A stretch of DNA of 64,000 bases from Lactobacillus psittaci DSM 15354 (lineage in GTDB: Bacteria > Bacillota > Bacilli > Lactobacillales > Lactobacillaceae): positions 1 to 64,000 of the forward strand of contig NZ_AUEI01000004.1 in NCBI RefSeq assembly GCF_000425905.1. Direction: 5' to 3'. The notes under the pieces were generated by a model. It was given only the letters and a program-made list of their open reading frames with translations. It was not told the origin of the DNA and did no database searches. Made by a program: the position numbers and the translations under genes. Each line of letters opens with the position of its first letter. Position 1 is the first letter of the stretch. Of the stretch, positions 46,761-54,606 are shown piece after piece.

Positions 46761-48707
46761 TTAGTGAGCAGTAACTGCGATTAAGTTATCGCCAGCTTTT
46801 ACATCATCATTTTGAATACGATCAACTGATGCGTAATCATTAGTATTTGTAACAATAATCATTACAGTAGTGTCATAGCCAGCTGCTTTAACTGCATCTA
46901 AGTCAACTGTTCCAAGCTTGTCGCCCTTCTTGACACGTTGACCTTGCTTCACAAAGCTTTCAAAGTGTTCACCTTTCAAGTTAACTGTATCAATACCAAT
47001 GTGAATTAAAATTTCAGCACCATCATCTGATTTAAGACCATATGCATGCTTAGTTTCATAAGCAACAGTAACTTCTCCATCAACTGGTGAGTAAATATTA
47101 CCATCAGCAGGAATAACTGCTGCACCATCACCCATTAATTTTGCTGAGAAGACTTGATCATTAACGCTTGTCAAGCTGACTTCTTTACCATTAACTGGAC
47201 TAGCAATAACTTCATCACTTAATGAAAGTTGCTTTTTAACATTTTGTTCAACTTCAGTTTGCTTTTCAGTTGATTGAATTGCAGAAACTGTTGACATATC
47301 AACCGCTTCTTCTTTTAAGTTCTTTTTACCGTACATAAATGTTAATGCAAATGCAACTGCAAAACTAAGAAGTTCACACATTACGTAAAATGGAATTGAA
47401 CTTGGATAAATTGATAAGAACCCAATGAAACCTGCTGCACCCATTGATGCTGCGATAACCTTGGTTAAGCCGGCAACAATTGCTGCAACACCTGAACCAA
47501 TTAAGGCACAGAAGAATGGGAATTTGTACTTAAGGTTTACCCCAAATAATGCAGGTTCTGTAATACCTAAGAATGCTGAAACACTTGCTGATGAAGCCAA
47601 GCCTTTCATCTTTTGGTTCTTAGTTAAGAAGTAAATTGCAAGAGTAGCAGCACCTTGAGCTACGTTAGCCATTGAAGCTACGACAAAGATAAAGTCACCT
47701 GAACCAACATGGTTCTTAGCAAATTCAGTTACAAGTTGAGTTTCAATTGCTGGGAAGCTTTGGTGAAGACCGGTAGTAACAATTGCTGAATAAGTCAAAC
47801 CAAAGACACCCATACCAATAAAGCTAGTAGTGTTGTATAACCAAACAATACCTTGAGTTAATAAGTCTGATACTTCTTTGAAAACAGGTCCAATAACAGT
47901 AAATGTTAAGAATCCAGTGATCATTACAGAAAGAAGTGGAGTAAAGGTAAAGTCAACTGCTTGTGGTAAGATCTTGTGGAATCTCTTTTCAAGAATTGAT
48001 AATACCCAAATTGCTACTAATACAGGAACAACTTGGTACTTGTAGTTAGTTTGCATTACGTGGTAACCAAGGATATTCCAGTACTTTGCAGTAGCACCTA
48101 GATCAGGAGATGTCATAATCATCCCAATTGCGGCACCAAGGAATTGGTTAGCACCAAATCTCTTAGAAGCGGAAATAGCAACTAAAATTGGTAAGAAGAT
48201 AAATGGCGCTGCAGACATTAATTGAATAATATCTGAAAATCCTTTAACAGCAGTGTTCATTTGGATAATTGACTTAGGTCCAAACAAACCAGGTTGTGTT
48301 AAGAAGTTATTCAAAGCCATTAACAAACCACCTGCTACTAAAGCAGGAATAATTGGTACGAAAATGTCTGACAATAACTTAATGAATGCCATAACTGGGT
48401 TAAATGGCTTGCCATTATCTGCAATCTTCTTTAATTCTTCAGTTGAAGCTTCTTGAACCCCAGTTAACTTAACTAACTCATCATAAACAAAGTTAACATC
48501 TCCTGGTCCAATAATAATTTGATATTGGCCATTAGTTTGAAATGTCCCTTTTACATCAGGATTATTATCAAGTGCAGCTTGATCAACTGCATCAAAATCC
48601 TTTAAAACTAATCTTAAACGTGTTGCACAGTGTGCAGCTGCTACTAAGTTGTCTTTACCAACAGCAGCAACAACATCTTCAGCAACTTTCTTGTAATCCA
48701 TTGCCAT
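46761..48707 (-). CDS. scrA: Sucrose-specific PTS EIIBCA transporter
   Basis: Takes up and phosphorylates sucrose to sucrose 6-phosphate, with phosphate from PEP via HPr. The 648-residue protein has EIIB first (Cys27 in AHCATRLRL), then EIIC with about ten helices (about 105-460), and a C-terminal glucose-type EIIA (about 490-648) with the phosphorylatable His in [11 protein letters not shown]. It is divergent from scrB, which hydrolyses its product, and this supports sucrose over trehalose or beta-glucoside as substrate. Its promoter overlaps a ScrR-type operator and a CcpA-type site. RBS GAGG nine bases before the ATG. Confidence 0.9.
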   Translation of the reverse strand: MAMDYKKVAEDVVAAVGKDNLVAAAHCATRLRLVLKDFDAVDQAALDNNPDVKGTFQTNGQYQIIIGPGDVNFVYDELVKLTGVQEASTEELKKIADNGKPFNPVMAFIKLLSDIFVPIIPALVAGGLLMALNNFLTQPGLFGPKSIIQMNTAVKGFSDIIQLMSAAPFIFLPILVAISASKRFGANQFLGAAIGMIMTSPDLGATAKYWNILGYHVMQTNYKYQVVPVLVAIWVLSILEKRFHKILPQAVDFTFTPLLSVMITGFLTFTVIGPVFKEVSDLLTQGIVWLYNTTSFIGMGVFGLTYSAIVTTGLHQSFPAIETQLVTEFAKNHVGSGDFIFVVASMANVAQGAATLAIYFLTKNQKMKGLASSASVSAFLGITEPALFGVNLKYKFPFFCALIGSGVAAIVAGLTKVIAASMGAAGFIGFLSIYPSSIPFYVMCELLSFAVAFALTFMYGKKNLKEEAVDMSTVSAIQSTEKQTEVEQNVKKQLSLSDEVIASPVNGKEVSLTSVNDQVFSAKLMGDGAAVIPADGNIYSPVDGEVTVAYETKHAYGLKSDDGAEILIHIGIDTVNLKGEHFESFVKQGQRVKKGDKLGTVDLDAVKAAGYDTTVMIIVTNTNDYASVDRIQNDDVKAGDNLIAVTAH

Positions 48708-48739
48708 GTTTACAATCCTCGTTTCTAAAAATAAATGTT

Positions 48740-48753
48740 TGAAAGCCCTTACA
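48740..48753. promoter_or_regulatory. Candidate cre (CcpA) site at the scrA transcription start
   Basis: TGAAAGCCCTTACA matches the cre consensus TGWAARCGYTWNCW at 13 of 14 positions. It covers the predicted scrA start point, suiting carbon catabolite repression. A weaker relative is at 48819-48832. Confidence 0.6.
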
Positions 48754-48759
48754 GCTATT

Positions 48760-48788
48760 ATGATACTTTATCTAAAAATGTCTGTCAA
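48760..48788 (-). promoter_or_regulatory. scrA promoter
   Basis: On the minus strand a perfect TTGACA (48783-48788), a 17-bp spacer and TATCAT (48760-48765). The -35 lies within the operator at 48783-48798. Confidence 0.75.
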
Positions 48789-48798
48789 TCGTTTAACA
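48783..48798 (-). promoter_or_regulatory. ScrR-type operator on the scrA side
   Basis: Reads TGTTAAACGATTGACA on the minus strand and contains the scrA -35. It differs from the plus-strand copy at 48872-48887 in one base. The central CG and surrounding symmetry fit LacI-family binding. Confidence 0.7.
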
Positions 48799-48871
48799 TA
48801 ATTTTGTCTTAAAAAATATGTAATGGCTTTCTGCAATAGCTTACATCATTGATAAATTAGCATTTAATAAT

Positions 48872-48887
48872 TGTTAAACGCTTGACA
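48872..48887 (+). promoter_or_regulatory. ScrR-type operator on the scrB side
   Basis: TGTTAAACGCTTGACA, nearly identical to the inverted copy near scrA, and containing the scrB -35. ScrR, encoded downstream of scrB, is the likely binder. Confidence 0.7.
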
Positions 48888-48910
48888 TTTGATAGGGATT
48901 GTAATGTAAA
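48882..48910 (+). promoter_or_regulatory. scrBR promoter
   Basis: A perfect TTGACA (48882-48887), a 17-bp spacer and TGTAAA (48905-48910). The transcript has a short leader with AAGGAG. Confidence 0.65.
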
Positions 48911-48945
48911 ATAAAGATGCAAAATTAAAAATAAGGAGCTTTACT

Positions 48946-50397
48946 ATGGAATGGTCAACTGAAAAGCGTTACTTGCCTTATGAAAAATGGTCTGCTAAAG
49001 AGCTTTTAGAACTTCAAGCACAAGCAAGTAATTCACCCTACCAATTGCATTATCATATTCGGCCAAAGAGTGGTTTAATGAATGATCCAAATGGATTTTC
49101 ATACTTTAATAATGAATGGCATGTTTTTTACCAATCATATCCATTTGGACCAGTCCATGGATTAAAATCATGGGCACATTGCGTCTCAAAAGATTTAGTT
49201 CACTGGAAAGATTTGGGTACTGCAATTTATCCAGATACTGCTTTAGATAGTCACGGAGCATATTCAGGTTCTGCCAAAGTAATTGGCGATAAACTTTTCT
49301 TAATGTATACCGGCAATGCCCGCGATGAAAACTGGATCCGTCATCCGCATCAAATGGGTGCATTTATGGACGCTGCTAATAAAATTGAAAAATTGCCTAA
49401 GTCATTAATTGAGCAACCAAAACATACCACTGACCATTTTCGCGATCCGCAAATTCTTGAGCATAATGGTAAGTTTTACTGTATTATTGGTGCACAAGAT
49501 AAAGCTACCAAAACTGGAAAGATTTCTCTATTTGAAGCAGAAACTGTTTCTGGGCCATGGAAAGATCTAGGTTATGTAGATTTTTCAAAAGATGATATGG
49601 GCTATATGATTGAGTGCCCTAACCTGGTCTTTATTGATGAAAAGCCAATTTTAATTTTCTGCCCACAAGGTATGGATAAAGATGTAGTAAATTATAGAAA
49701 TATTTATCCTAATATGTACCTTATTGGCGAAAAATTTGATTTTGAAACTGGAAAATTTACTAGCAATTCTCAAATTAAGAACTTGGATGAAGGCTTCGAT
49801 GTCTATGCTACCCAGCCGTTCAATGCTCCTGATGGTAAGGTCTATGCCCTCAGCTGGATTGGCTTACCAGATTTAACTTATCCAACCGATGCTGAAAACT
49901 GGTCTGGCTGCTACAGTCAAGTTAAGGAATTAAGCTTAAAAAATGGTAAATTAATCCAAAAGCCAGTTCCTGCTACCACCAATTTACGCGGAGAAGCTGT
50001 TGAATTTACTGGTGAAATGACAACCAAGAATCAATTTGAACTTAAGCTTCAAATAGCTGCCGGACAAGATGCAGTTTTAAAAATTGCAGCAAATGACGAA
50101 AATACTGAATGTTTAAAATTACATATAGACACTAAAACAGGTAAATTAATTTTAGACCGTAAAAATAGTGGCTTAGCTGTTAATGAAAAATATGGTACTG
50201 AGAGAGCCATCGCTATTGCAAAGAATTCAGCAGTTGATTTAGATATTTTTGTAGATCACTCATTAATTGAAGTATTTGTTAATGGTGGTGAAAATGTACT
50301 TACTGGTCGCTTCTTCCCTAAGGGCGGTAGTAACAAGCTTGTCTTAGATCGAGACATTAACTTTAAAGCTAAATATTGGGAAATGGCCGATATCTAA
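48946..50397 (+). CDS. scrB: Sucrose-6-phosphate hydrolase (GH32)
   Basis: Splits sucrose 6-phosphate into glucose 6-phosphate and fructose in the cytoplasm. The 483-residue enzyme has the GH32 five-blade propeller with nucleophile Asp47 in MNDPNG, the stabiliser Asp167 in FRDP and the acid/base Glu223 in ECP, plus the C-terminal beta-sandwich. No signal peptide is present, so it acts on PTS product inside the cell. It is preceded by AAGGAG, is divergent from scrA, and its stop overlaps the ATG of the regulator gene. Confidence 0.94.
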   Translation: MEWSTEKRYLPYEKWSAKELLELQAQASNSPYQLHYHIRPKSGLMNDPNGFSYFNNEWHVFYQSYPFGPVHGLKSWAHCVSKDLVHWKDLGTAIYPDTALDSHGAYSGSAKVIGDKLFLMYTGNARDENWIRHPHQMGAFMDAANKIEKLPKSLIEQPKHTTDHFRDPQILEHNGKFYCIIGAQDKATKTGKISLFEAETVSGPWKDLGYVDFSKDDMGYMIECPNLVFIDEKPILIFCPQGMDKDVVNYRNIYPNMYLIGEKFDFETGKFTSNSQIKNLDEGFDVYATQPFNAPDGKVYALSWIGLPDLTYPTDAENWSGCYSQVKELSLKNGKLIQKPVPATTNLRGEAVEFTGEMTTKNQFELKLQIAAGQDAVLKIAANDENTECLKLHIDTKTGKLILDRKNSGLAVNEKYGTERAIAIAKNSAVDLDIFVDHSLIEVFVNGGENVLTGRFFPKGGSNKLVLDRDINFKAKYWEMADI

Positions 50398-51377
50398 TGC
50401 CTGTTAAACTAACTGATGTTGCTAAATTGGCAAACGTCTCACCTACAACAGTCTCTAGGGTTATCAATAATTATGGCTATATTAGCGAAAAGACTAGAAA
50501 AAAAGTCTTCGATGCAATGAATAAGCTTAATTATCAACCCAACTCCCTCGCCCGCTCTCTGCAAGGGAAAAAGACTCAGTTAGTTGGTGCGATTGTTCCA
50601 AGTTTAACCAATCCTTTTTTCGCTGAATTAGTGAGTCGCATTGAAGAAATTTTAAATCAAAAAAATTATAAATTGATTCTTTGTAATGCTGCCCAAGATT
50701 CAAGCCAAAAAGAGCGAGCATATTTGAATATGCTAAAAGCTAACCAAGTTGACGGGATAATTTCAGGAACACATAATTTGGATATTACTCAATACCAAGA
50801 AGCTGGTTTACCTATTGTTTCATTTGACCGTAACTTATGCCCTGATGTACCAGTTGTTAGTTCAGATAATTATCAAGGTGGCTGGATAGCAACTTCAAAC
50901 CTGATTAACTCTGGCTGTGAAAAAATTGCCTTTTTTGGCAATATTAAGGGTTCAAATAATCCAACAGATTTAAGGTTAAAAGGCTATCAAGATGCAATAA
51001 AATCACATGATTTAAATCAAATTTTAGTTCCAATGAATTTTTTCGAATCAGCTAACCTGAAAAAAATGACTTTTCAAAAATTATTGACCTCACATCGCAT
51101 TGATGGTGCCTTCTTCACTGATGACCTTTCAGCAAATTTATTTTGGCAATATATAAGGTTGAATCATTTTCAAAATTGTAATCAGATTAAAATTGTTGGT
51201 TATGATGGGACTTCAATTATGCGACAATTAAATCCAAACTTATCGACTATTATTCAACCAATTGATGAAATTGCCAAATTACTCGTTGACTTATTACTAA
51301 AAAGAATCAATCATGAAGAAATTTCGGAAATGAATTATGTATTACCAGTTACATTTTTTAAAGGCGATTCAATATAA
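50397..51377 (+). CDS. scrR: LacI-family sucrose operon repressor
   Basis: A regulator of about 326 residues with an N-terminal LacI helix-turn-helix (VKLTDVAKLANVSPTTVSRV), the hinge (YQPNSLARSL) and a periplasmic-binding-protein-like effector domain. It probably senses sucrose 6-phosphate or fructose and binds the two operators between scrA and scrB. The frame is open from 50376, but the ATG at 50397 overlaps the scrB stop (TAATG), begins MPVKLTDVA and is the proper start, coupling its translation to scrB. Confidence 0.92.
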   Translation: MPVKLTDVAKLANVSPTTVSRVINNYGYISEKTRKKVFDAMNKLNYQPNSLARSLQGKKTQLVGAIVPSLTNPFFAELVSRIEEILNQKNYKLILCNAAQDSSQKERAYLNMLKANQVDGIISGTHNLDITQYQEAGLPIVSFDRNLCPDVPVVSSDNYQGGWIATSNLINSGCEKIAFFGNIKGSNNPTDLRLKGYQDAIKSHDLNQILVPMNFFESANLKKMTFQKLLTSHRIDGAFFTDDLSANLFWQYIRLNHFQNCNQIKIVGYDGTSIMRQLNPNLSTIIQPIDEIAKLLVDLLLKRINHEEISEMNYVLPVTFFKGDSI

Positions 51378-51378
51378 G

Positions 51379-51412
51379 TTAAAAGCACTTTGTAAACAAA
51401 GTGCTTTTATTA
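51379..51412 (+). terminator. Terminator of scrBR
   Basis: AAAAGCACTTTGT/ACAAAGTGCTTTT just after the scrR stop. Confidence 0.85.
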
Positions 51413-51438
51413 TTTATACATTATAATTTTAAAATCTC

Positions 51439-51467
51439 TTGTATTAATATTTTAATTTTGATATAAT
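51439..51467 (+). promoter_or_regulatory. Strong promoter of the small-ORF transcript
   Basis: TTGTAT (51439-51444), a 17-bp spacer and a perfect TATAAT (51462-51467). Transcription would start near 51474, about 165 nt before the 40-residue reading frame. Confidence 0.7.
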
Positions 51468-51497
51468 CAAGCTAAATAAGTTAGAGGAGGGATTAAC

Positions 51498-51524
51498 ATG
51501 ATTCTTTTCATTTACAGTCGTTAG
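51498..51524 (+). CDS. Eight-residue leader minigene (MILFIYSR)
   Basis: ATG to TAG, eight hydrophobic and basic residues, preceded by AGAGGAGGGA, one of the strongest ribosome binding sites in the window. Too short for any track. It lies right behind a strong promoter and upstream of the 40-residue gene. Possible roles are a translated regulatory leader or a small bioactive peptide. No homologue is recognised. Confidence 0.4.
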   Translation: MILFIYSR

Positions 51525-51568
51525 TTAAAATAGTTGTTTTTAAATAATGGAAACGAGGTTGAAAGCTC

Positions 51569-51586
51569 ATGGTAAAATTACGTTAA
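51569..51586 (+). CDS. Five-residue minigene (MVKLR)
   Basis: ATG GTA AAA TTA CGT TAA, nine bases after GAGGT. It is in the same transcript as MILFIYSR. An overlapping frame from 51547 gives 19 residues but has no ribosome binding site. Chance occurrence is possible, so the call is weak. Confidence 0.2.
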   Translation: MVKLR

Positions 51587-51639
51587 TAATAAAACTCTCT
51601 TATAATTAGTATGACTATCCAAATAACGAGGTAATTTCA

Positions 51640-51762
51640 ATGAGTAAGAATAAGAAATTAAACTTCAACCCAAGTAAAACGAAAAGTCATGTTAAGTTGG
51701 CATTAAAAACATATGCTGGCAAAAAAAGAAAAACTATTAAAAGACTTAATATCCCAAAATGA
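51640..51762 (+). CDS. 40-residue strongly basic small protein, unknown
   Basis: ATG 51640 to TGA 51762, with GAGGT seven bases upstream. The protein begins MSKNKKLNFNPSKTKSH and ends GKKRKTIKRLNIPK; about 14 of 40 residues are Lys or Arg, Glu and Asp are absent, and Cys is absent. Such composition suits binding to RNA, ribosome or membrane. The strong upstream promoter, good ribosome binding site and terminator right after support a real gene. No family is recognised and no function is claimed. Confidence 0.6.
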   Translation: MSKNKKLNFNPSKTKSHVKLALKTYAGKKRKTIKRLNIPK

Positions 51763-51781
51763 TATTTAGCTTATTAAACAC

Positions 51782-51811
51782 AAAAGGGCACTCAAATGAG
51801 TGCCCTTTTTA
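51782..51811. terminator. Bidirectional terminator after the small basic protein gene
   Basis: AAAAGGGCACTC/GAGTGCCCTTTTT, between convergent genes. Confidence 0.87.
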
Positions 51812-52417
51812 TTTTCTTATATATTCCTTCTGAATAGCTAAATAATAAAGTTTATTATCTTTCATCATTAGTGGATACAAAATAAATGAAATAACATAAA
51901 CAATTAAGTTACCGAAGACAAACTTTAGAACAGCAAGAGAAACATATAAAATAATTTTTACGTAATTTTTATTTATAACTGCATCTTTAGCTCTTTGCTT
52001 CAATTCGTTATTGGTTGTTAAATAATGAACAATATACCCGACCTTCGTTATGGAGTATGGTGCTTCAACAAACATAGTTCCTTCAACAATTCGCTCAGGT
52101 GCATTTTCATATGCCTTCTGTGAGTCACTGACTAAATGGTTATATGTATCTAAAACCTTACGACCAGTATTTTTTGCAAATTTAGAGCGTTCACCAAATA
52201 AAGCTAATCTTATCCAAGGATAAGTAAATAAATCTGCAGCCCAAATAAATAGTGGGAAAATTTGTGGGAAAAATATCCCTACTTTTTCATAAATTGTTGC
52301 TTGATTCATATGATCATACATAGCCCAAAGGGTAAAAAAACCTAGAACTATTGTATAAATAAGTCCTAATGAAAAAACATAATACGTCCACTTTAAGGCA
52401 AATACCTTTTTAAACAT
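51809..52417 (-). CDS. Membrane protein of unknown function
   Basis: A 202-residue protein not recognised as a known family. Hydrophobic segments lie at about 10-33, 46-68 and 152-187 (the last probably two helices), separated by a soluble loop of about 80 residues with KNTGRKVLDTYNHLVSDSQKAYENAPERIVEG. The basic C-terminus is KEYIRK. It is monocistronic, convergent with the small basic protein gene and upstream, across its own leader, of nothing on its strand; its ATG is preceded by GGAGGGAAG. The next gene upstream is rplS, which ends at its own terminator. Confidence 0.7.
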   Translation of the reverse strand: MFKKVFALKWTYYVFSLGLIYTIVLGFFTLWAMYDHMNQATIYEKVGIFFPQIFPLFIWAADLFTYPWIRLALFGERSKFAKNTGRKVLDTYNHLVSDSQKAYENAPERIVEGTMFVEAPYSITKVGYIVHYLTTNNELKQRAKDAVINKNYVKIILYVSLAVLKFVFGNLIVYVISFILYPLMMKDNKLYYLAIQKEYIRK

Positions 52418-52453
52418 ACCTTTCTTCCCTCCAAAGAAATTAAATGCAACATC

Positions 52454-52487
52454 TAAAAAAGCAGCTCATTCGAGCTGCTTTTTTTAA
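52454..52487 (-). terminator. Terminator of rplS
   Basis: On the minus strand AAAAAAGCAGCTC/GAGCTGCTTTTTT seven bases after the rplS stop. Confidence 0.87.
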
Positions 52488-52494
52488 CGTGAGA

Positions 52495-52842
52495 TTAACG
52501 ACGAACTTCACGAATTCTTGCTGCCTTACCGTGTAAGTTACGTAAGTAGTAAAGCTTAGCACGACGTACGCGACCTTGACGTACAACTTCTACCTTAGCA
52601 ACACGTGGGTCGTTAACTGGGAAAGTACGTTCAACGCCGACACCAGAAGCAATCTTACGAACAGTGTAAGTAGCACTGATTCCAGTACCCTTCTTCTTGA
52701 TTACAACGCCTTCGAAAAGTTGGATACGTTCGTGAGTACCTTCAACAACACGTACGTGAACACGGATAGTGTCACCTGCACGGAAAGTAGGAATATCGTC
52801 ACGAAGTTGTTCCTTAGTCAATTCTTGAATTAATGGATCCAT
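52495..52842 (-). CDS. rplS: 50S ribosomal protein L19
   Basis: Large-subunit protein at the interface with 30S, 115 residues. [39 protein letters not shown] and [19 protein letters not shown] are the family segments. The open frame extends to 52899, but the extra 19 residues are encoded by the leader; ATG 52842 has GGAG eight bases before it and yields the normal N-terminus. It has its own promoter and L19 leader, separate from rimM-trmD. Confidence 0.97.
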   Translation of the reverse strand: MDPLIQELTKEQLRDDIPTFRAGDTIRVHVRVVEGTHERIQLFEGVVIKKKGTGISATYTVRKIASGVGVERTFPVNDPRVAKVEVVRQGRVRRAKLYYLRNLHGKAARIREVRR

Positions 52843-52925
52843 AATATCTTCTCCTTCTACGGTATTCATCAACAAACCTTTTGCCAGCGGAATACCCATA
52901 ACTTTATGTGGCTACTTGCCACTCT
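52843..52925 (-). promoter_or_regulatory. L19 ribosomal protein leader
   Basis: The leader upstream of rplS has two helices: GTGGC (52918-52922 on the minus strand) with GCCAC (52908-52912), and GGTATTC (52890-52896) with GAATACC (52861-52867), matching the L19 leader described in Firmicutes. It presumably lets L19 limit its own synthesis. The helix ends about ten bases before the Shine-Dalgarno sequence. Confidence 0.8.
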
Positions 52926-52929
52926 TAAT

Positions 52930-52958
52930 ATCATACCAACTCTAAACTTGATTATCAA
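52930..52958 (-). promoter_or_regulatory. rplS promoter inside the 3' end of trmD
   Basis: On the minus strand TTGATA (52953-52958), a 17-bp spacer and TATGAT (52930-52935). The -35 lies inside the last trmD codons. The start point falls just before the L19 leader. Confidence 0.7.
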
Positions 52959-53673
52959 GCTCGGATTTTATTTCTGCTAATAATTTAGCTTCTTCTGCAG
53001 AAAAATCACGATTTTCTAACATATCTGGGCGATTAATCAAAGTGTTTCTAAGGGCTTCTTTTAATCGCCACTCAGCAATTTTCCCATGATTTCCGCTCAT
53101 CAATACGTCAGGGACTTTCATCCCTTCAAAATCTGCTGGACGAGTATATTGCGGATATTCTAAAAGCCCATGAGAAAAACTTTCCTCAACTGGAGAAGCA
53201 GAATTACCCAGAACACCTGGTAAAAGTCTAACAGTAGCATCAATCATACTCATCGTTGGTAATTCACCACCAGTTAAAACATAATCTCCAATCGAAACAA
53301 CTTCATCTGCCATTTCATAGACTCTTTGATCAAAACCTTCATAGTGCCCACAAATAAATGTCAATTCTGATTCTTCATTTGCCCAGCGCTGAGCCATTTG
53401 CTGATTAAAAGTTTTTCCTTGTGGAGCTGTAATAATTACTTTTCCCTTACTTTCAAGTGAATCAAGGGCCTTTTTAATTGGCATAATTTGTAGCACCATG
53501 CCAGCTCCGCCTCCATATGGAGTATCATCAACGTGATGGTGAACATCTGTCGTAAAATCTCGGAAATTTACCAAATTTAAATTCCATTTTTGATCTTCTA
53601 AAGCTCGTCCTAACATTGAAACTTGAAGAGGAGCAAACATATCAGGGAAAAGAGTTAAGACATTAATCTTCAT
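52942..53673 (-). CDS. trmD: tRNA (guanine-N1)-methyltransferase TrmD
   Basis: Methylates G37 next to the anticodon and prevents frameshifting. The 243-residue SPOUT enzyme has the knot segments [10 protein letters not shown] and [11 protein letters not shown], and the C-terminal domain with [12 protein letters not shown] and PDVLMSGNH. It overlaps rimM by 11 bases, in the conserved rpsP-rimM-trmD order. Its 3' end also holds the rplS promoter. Confidence 0.97.
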   Translation of the reverse strand: MKINVLTLFPDMFAPLQVSMLGRALEDQKWNLNLVNFRDFTTDVHHHVDDTPYGGGAGMVLQIMPIKKALDSLESKGKVIITAPQGKTFNQQMAQRWANEESELTFICGHYEGFDQRVYEMADEVVSIGDYVLTGGELPTMSMIDATVRLLPGVLGNSASPVEESFSHGLLEYPQYTRPADFEGMKVPDVLMSGNHGKIAEWRLKEALRNTLINRPDMLENRDFSAEEAKLLAEIKSELDNQV

Positions 53674-54175
53674 CGCGTAACCCCTCCATTAGTTCAACTC
53701 TGACCTCGCCTTTATCCAAATTTACGTCCTTTACAAAAGCTGGGACATAAGGTAACCAAAATGGTTTTCCCTTTTGAGGAGTTACTTGCCAAATATCATT
53801 AGCTCCTGGAGATTCAACGTCTGTTATTTGGCCAATTTTTTCACCAGTCAGATTGTCTAAAACTGTTAATCCCAGAATCTGATGGTAATAATATTGACCT
53901 TCAGGTAATTCTGGTTGATTTTCTTCACTAATGACCAAAGTCTTTCCAAATAACTTTTCTGCCTCATTGATATCTGCAATTTCAGCAAAAGTTACGAGCC
54001 AAAACTGCTTAAAAGGACGGCCACTTTTGACAGTTAATTGTTGTTTAGTTTCTTTTATTTCTAATTTAGTTCCCGCAGAAAATCGCTCTTCAGGGAAATC
54101 AGTTATAACCTTTACTTTAACTTCGCCTTTAAGTCCATGACTGGTCAAAATTTGGGCTACATCATAATATTGCAT
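53663..54175 (-). CDS. rimM: 16S rRNA processing protein RimM
   Basis: Assists 30S head maturation with S19. The 170-residue protein has an N-terminal RimM domain ([24 protein letters not shown]) and a C-terminal PRC barrel ([16 protein letters not shown] and [12 protein letters not shown]). Order and overlap with trmD match other Firmicutes. A terminator-like hairpin lies between rpsP and rimM. Confidence 0.95.
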   Translation of the reverse strand: MQYYDVAQILTSHGLKGEVKVKVITDFPEERFSAGTKLEIKETKQQLTVKSGRPFKQFWLVTFAEIADINEAEKLFGKTLVISEENQPELPEGQYYYHQILGLTVLDNLTGEKIGQITDVESPGANDIWQVTPQKGKPFWLPYVPAFVKDVNLDKGEVRVELMEGLRDED

Positions 54176-54198
54176 TAAAAATCCTCATTCTACCTAAT

Positions 54199-54231
54199 AA
54201 AAAAAGTTTGAAGCCTTCACTTCAAACTTTC
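54199..54231 (-). terminator. Hairpin between rpsP and rimM
   Basis: On the minus strand AAAGTTTGAAG/CTTCAAACTTT followed by T-tract. It may raise rpsP over rimM-trmD by partial termination. Confidence 0.8.
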
Positions 54232-54244
54232 TAAGTAAACTTAA

Positions 54245-54517
54245 TTACTTGTTGTATTTTGCATCGTGCAACTTTTGCATTAAGCCGGCACCTGAAAGAA
54301 GTGATCTAACAGTGTCTGATGGTTGTGCACCCTTTTGAAGCCATTCAAAAACTTTTTCTTCGTTAAGCTTCAATTCCTTAGGTTGTGAAACTGGGTTGTA
54401 GTAACCTACTTCTTCAATAAAACGACCATCACGTGGAGCTCTTGAGTCAGCAACTACGATACGGTAGAAAGGCTTTCTCTTAGAACCCATACGACGCATA
54501 CGAATTTTAACTGCCAT
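54245..54517 (-). CDS. rpsP: 30S ribosomal protein S16
   Basis: A 90-residue small-subunit protein. It begins [20 protein letters not shown] and has the [14 protein letters not shown] segment. AGGAGG precedes the ATG. It has its own strong promoter and heads rpsP-rimM-trmD. Confidence 0.97.
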   Translation of the reverse strand: MAVKIRMRRMGSKRKPFYRIVVADSRAPRDGRFIEEVGYYNPVSQPKELKLNEEKVFEWLQKGAQPSDTVRSLLSGAGLMQKLHDAKYNK

Positions 54518-54551
54518 AATTTGAATTCCTCCTAATTAATTAACGGTATTA

Positions 54552-54580
54552 ATAATATCATGCTTTCTTTTAAGTGTAAA
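54552..54580 (-). promoter_or_regulatory. Promoter of rpsP-rimM-trmD
   Basis: On the minus strand TTTACA (54575-54580), a 17-bp spacer and TATTAT (54552-54557), both five of six matches. Confidence 0.7.
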
Positions 54581-54606
54581 GTATTTTTACTTAACAGTTT
54601 TAAAAA

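Noticed and set aside
51547-51606. 19-codon frame overlapping the MVKLR minigene
   Set aside because: No ribosome binding site precedes it.
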